A DNA stretch of 58,746 nt, from contig NZ_QMEV01000032.1 in the NCBI RefSeq assembly GCF_003284935.1, positions 1 to 58,746 on the forward strand, given 5' to 3'. The notes beneath the pieces were generated by a model. It did no database searches. It was not told where the DNA came from and saw only the letters and a list, made by a program, of their open reading frames with translations. The position numbers and the translations under genes are program-made. The number at the start of each line of letters is the position of its first letter. The stretch's first letter is position 1. This stretch comes from Mycobacterium colombiense. Its GTDB lineage: Bacteria > Actinomycetota > Actinomycetes > Mycobacteriales > Mycobacteriaceae. This document shows, one piece after another, positions 56,657-58,746 of the stretch.

Positions 56657-57409
56657 TCAGTCCACCCGCGTGGCGTGCACTTCCCAGAACGGGGCGTGCG
56701 CGCGTTCGCCCTCGAGCCACGGCTCGATCACCCGGAAGCGCTCCAGCAGTTTCTCCGCCTGATCGGCGATGTCGGGGTTGCGCTGGGCCATCGCCTCGAT
56801 GGACTCGACGCTGACGTTGACCCGATACGTCGTGGTGCCCAGGTAGGTGATCTCCCAGCCGCCATCCGGAAGCACGTCGCGAAAGTCGTTCTCGGACAAC
56901 GACCGCAGCATCTTGAAGCCGTTGATGTTGTGCTCGCCGAACTCGTACATGTACAGCCGCGCGCCCGGCCTGGTGGCGCGGTGCAGCGCGCGCACGTACG
57001 AACTGCGCAGCTCCGGGTCGGTGGAGAAGGTGTGGTAGAAGGCGCAGTCGACCACCGTGTCGAACCGGCCGTCGAACCCGTCCAGCTTCGTCGCGTCGGC
57101 CAGCTCGAAATTCACTGACACACCGGCCTTTTGGGCGTTGTCGCGGGCCCGCTCGAGGGCGGTCGCCGACCCGTCGATGCCGGTGGCCGAAAAACCCTTG
57201 GAGGCGTAGTAGATGGCGTGGTGGCCCGGGCCGGTGCCCGGGTCGAGCACCTCACCCCGGATCGCCCCCAGCGCGACGAGCTGCTGGACCACCGGCTGCG
57301 GGCCGCCGATGTCCCACGGCGTGGCGGCCGGCAGGCCGTGCGACGTCCGCTGGTCGCGGTACATCTCCTCGAAGCGGGTGGGGTCGGTCGGATCGAAAGG
57401 GGTTGTCAT
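56657..57409 (-). CDS. Class I SAM-dependent methyltransferase (Rv2675c-like)
   Basis: This is a 250-residue Rossmann-fold methyltransferase: [13 protein letters not shown], motif [33 protein letters not shown] and [13 protein letters not shown]. The substrate is unknown. ATG 57409 overlaps the hemQ stop (ATGA), so it is the last gene of the hemY-hemQ operon. A heme-related or redox-related methylation is possible but unproven. Confidence 0.9.
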   Translation of the reverse strand: MTTPFDPTDPTRFEEMYRDQRTSHGLPAATPWDIGGPQPVVQQLVALGAIRGEVLDPGTGPGHHAIYYASKGFSATGIDGSATALERARDNAQKAGVSVNFELADATKLDGFDGRFDTVVDCAFYHTFSTDPELRSSYVRALHRATRPGARLYMYEFGEHNINGFKMLRSLSENDFRDVLPDGGWEITYLGTTTYRVNVSVESIEAMAQRNPDIADQAEKLLERFRVIEPWLEGERAHAPFWEVHATRVD

Positions 57410-58101
57410 GGCAGCGCATTCACCAGCTGCTCGACGGGCACCCGGGGGCCGGTGAAAAACGGCGTCTCCTCGCGGGTGTGCCGGCGGGCGTCGGTGGCGC
57501 GCAGCTCGCGCATCAGGTCGACGATGCGGTGCAGTTCGGGAGCCTCGAAGGCCAGGATCCACTCGTAGTCACCGAGCGCGAACGCCGGGACCGTGTTGGC
57601 GCGCACGTCCTTGTACTCGCGCGCGGCCATGCCGTGCTCGGCGAGCATGCGGCGGCGTTCGTCGTCGGGCAGCAGGTACCACTCATAGGACCGCACAAAG
57701 GGATACACGCAGATGTAGGCGCCGGGTTCCTCGCCGGCCAGGAACGCCGGGATGTGGCTCTTGTTGAACTCGGCCGGGCGGTGCAGCGCCACGCTGCTCC
57801 ACACCGGCGCGCTGACCCGCCCCAGCGCGGTGGTGCGCCGGAAATCGGCGTAGGTGGCCTGCAGCGCCTCGACCCGCTCGGCGTGGGTCCAGATCATGAA
57901 GTCGGCGTCGGCCCGCAGGCCGGCGACGTCGTAGAGGCCGCGCACCACGACGCCGCGCTCCTCCCGCTGCTTGAAGAACGTCGACGCCTCATCGATGACG
58001 TCACCGCGCTGGTCACCCAGCTCACCCGGCTCGACGGAGAACACCGAGAACATCAGGTACCGGATCTGGGAATTGAGCGAGTCGTAGTCGAGCTTGGCCA
58101 T
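57406..58101 (-). CDS. hemQ: Coproheme decarboxylase HemQ (chlorite dismutase family)
   Basis: HemQ carries out the last step of the coproporphyrin-dependent heme pathway of Gram-positive bacteria: peroxide-driven oxidative decarboxylation of coproheme to heme b. The 231-residue protein shows [30 protein letters not shown], the conserved YVYPF-like segment here as [14 protein letters not shown], and [16 protein letters not shown]. It follows hemY within five bases and overlaps the methyltransferase gene. Confidence 0.95.
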   Translation of the reverse strand: MAKLDYDSLNSQIRYLMFSVFSVEPGELGDQRGDVIDEASTFFKQREERGVVVRGLYDVAGLRADADFMIWTHAERVEALQATYADFRRTTALGRVSAPVWSSVALHRPAEFNKSHIPAFLAGEEPGAYICVYPFVRSYEWYLLPDDERRRMLAEHGMAAREYKDVRANTVPAFALGDYEWILAFEAPELHRIVDLMRELRATDARRHTREETPFFTGPRVPVEQLVNALP

Positions 58102-58106
58102 GAAAC

Positions 58107-58746
58107 CTATCGTGCCACTTGCGCGTCGAGGCCTCCGATGGCCCCGATCACACGCTCGGCCGCGCGCCCGGCCGCACCCACGCAGGCCGGCACGCCGATG
58201 CCGTCGAGATAACTCCCGGCCACCGCCAGCGTCGGGGGCAGGCCCGCGCGCACCTCGGCGACCAGATCGGCGTGACCGGGGCCGTACTGCGGCATGGCGT
58301 CGAGCCAGCGCTGAATGCGGACGTCGACGGGGTCGACCGACAACCCGAACACCGTGGCCAGGTCACCCAGCGCCCAGCCCAGCAGGTCGTCGTCGGAAGT
58401 GTCCGCCGCCACGCGATCACCGAACCGCCCGAACGACAGCCGCAGCAGCTGCGCGTCGCCGCGGACGCCCCATTTCCGCGACGACAGCGTGATGGCTTTG
58501 GACCGCAGCCGCTCGCCGGTGGCCACCAGCACGCCCGAACACTCCGGGAACGCGGTATCGCCCGGCACGGCCAGCGCCATCACCACCGACGAGGTGCTGG
58601 TGATGCGCCCGGCGGCGGCGACGCTGCGCGGCGCGACCCCGGCCAGCAGCCGGGCACACTCGCCCGCCGGCACGGCCAGGATCACCGCGTCGGCGGGCCA
58701 GCGGGCGCCGGTGTCGTCGACCAGCGCCCAACCGGCTCCGGCGGGC
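58107..58746 (-). CDS. hemY: Coproporphyrinogen/protoporphyrinogen oxidase (C-terminal part)
   Basis: This FAD enzyme oxidises coproporphyrinogen III to coproporphyrin III, two steps before HemQ. The frame stays open to the window edge, so only about 213 C-terminal codons are present. Visible are [49 protein letters not shown], and the terminal FAD-binding [24 protein letters not shown]. From the H37Rv order, hemE would be expected further upstream. Confidence 0.93.
   Translation of the reverse strand, partial: PAGAGWALVDDTGARWPADAVILAVPAGECARLLAGVAPRSVAAAGRITSTSSVVMALAVPGDTAFPECSGVLVATGERLRSKAITLSSRKWGVRGDAQLLRLSFGRFGDRVAADTSDDDLLGWALGDLATVFGLSVDPVDVRIQRWLDAMPQYGPGHADLVAEVRAGLPPTLAVAGSYLDGIGVPACVGAAGRAAERVIGAIGGLDAQVAR

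Overview
This is about 58.7 kb of a high-GC mycobacterial chromosome. Dense genes, many GTG starts, many four-base ATGA overlaps and leaderless-looking starts all fit. From remembered protein sequences, the core genes follow the Mycobacterium tuberculosis H37Rv order from infB (Rv2839c) down to rnj (Rv2752c). They are interspersed with genes H37Rv lacks there, including a single-chain acyl-CoA carboxylase of the type described from M. avium subsp. paratuberculosis. A slow-growing species near the M. avium complex is the best guess. Species assignment and all H37Rv comparisons are from memory, not from a search.

Layout: (1) 1-7.4 kb: 3' end of infB, rbfA, nrnA, a small secreted protein, echA16, a DUF2277-DUF1802 pair and a CocE/NonD hydrolase. 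(2) 7.5-24.7 kb: a DUF3558 protein, the metallophosphoesterase-pptT-truB operon, ltp1-fadE21, the Mn/Fe regulator mntR, ribF, an ArsR regulator with a frameshifted SRPBCC partner, rpsO, gpsI, pepR, a nitronate monooxygenase-like enzyme and ald, and then an SRPBCC protein and a Baeyer-Villiger-type monooxygenase. (3) 24.8-33.5 kb: an oxidative accessory region holding a PF10118 protein, a hydrolase-SDR fusion, a flavin/[2Fe-2S] reductase, a TetR regulator, a Rieske oxygenase overlapping a DapB-like dehydrogenase, a stop-interrupted DUF222/HNH gene under an SOS box, and a secreted protein. (4) 33.6-46.4 kb: dapB and small neighbours, then acyl-CoA genes: thioesterase, CoA ligase plus single-chain carboxylase, and fabG5 plus two acyl-CoA dehydrogenases, followed by a glycosyltransferase. 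(5) 46.4-54.3 kb: dienelactone hydrolase, thyA-dfrA, a coiled-coil DivIVA-like protein, a YcaQ-like glycosylase, a 58-bp tandem repeat, thyX, dapA and rnj. (6) 54.3-58.7 kb: an IS30-family element, an AbiEi/endonuclease-like gene, and a methyltransferase-hemQ-hemY operon on the minus strand.

The most interesting non-coding structures are as follows. A nearly perfect 40-bp palindrome carries a consensus -35 on each strand and sits exactly over the start of the ArsR gene. A long palindromic repeat occurs twice, once intact and once split by the IS30 element. A LexA-type box lies over the start codon of the HNH gene. A three-copy 58-bp repeat has a truncated fourth copy that supplies the likely thyX ribosome-binding site. 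The join between rnj and the hem operon at the IS30 element looks like an inversion breakpoint relative to the H37Rv order.

The best candidates for undescribed biology are the Rieske/DapB-like pair with its neighbouring reductase and monooxygenase genes, and the palindrome/IS30/AbiEi-like locus.
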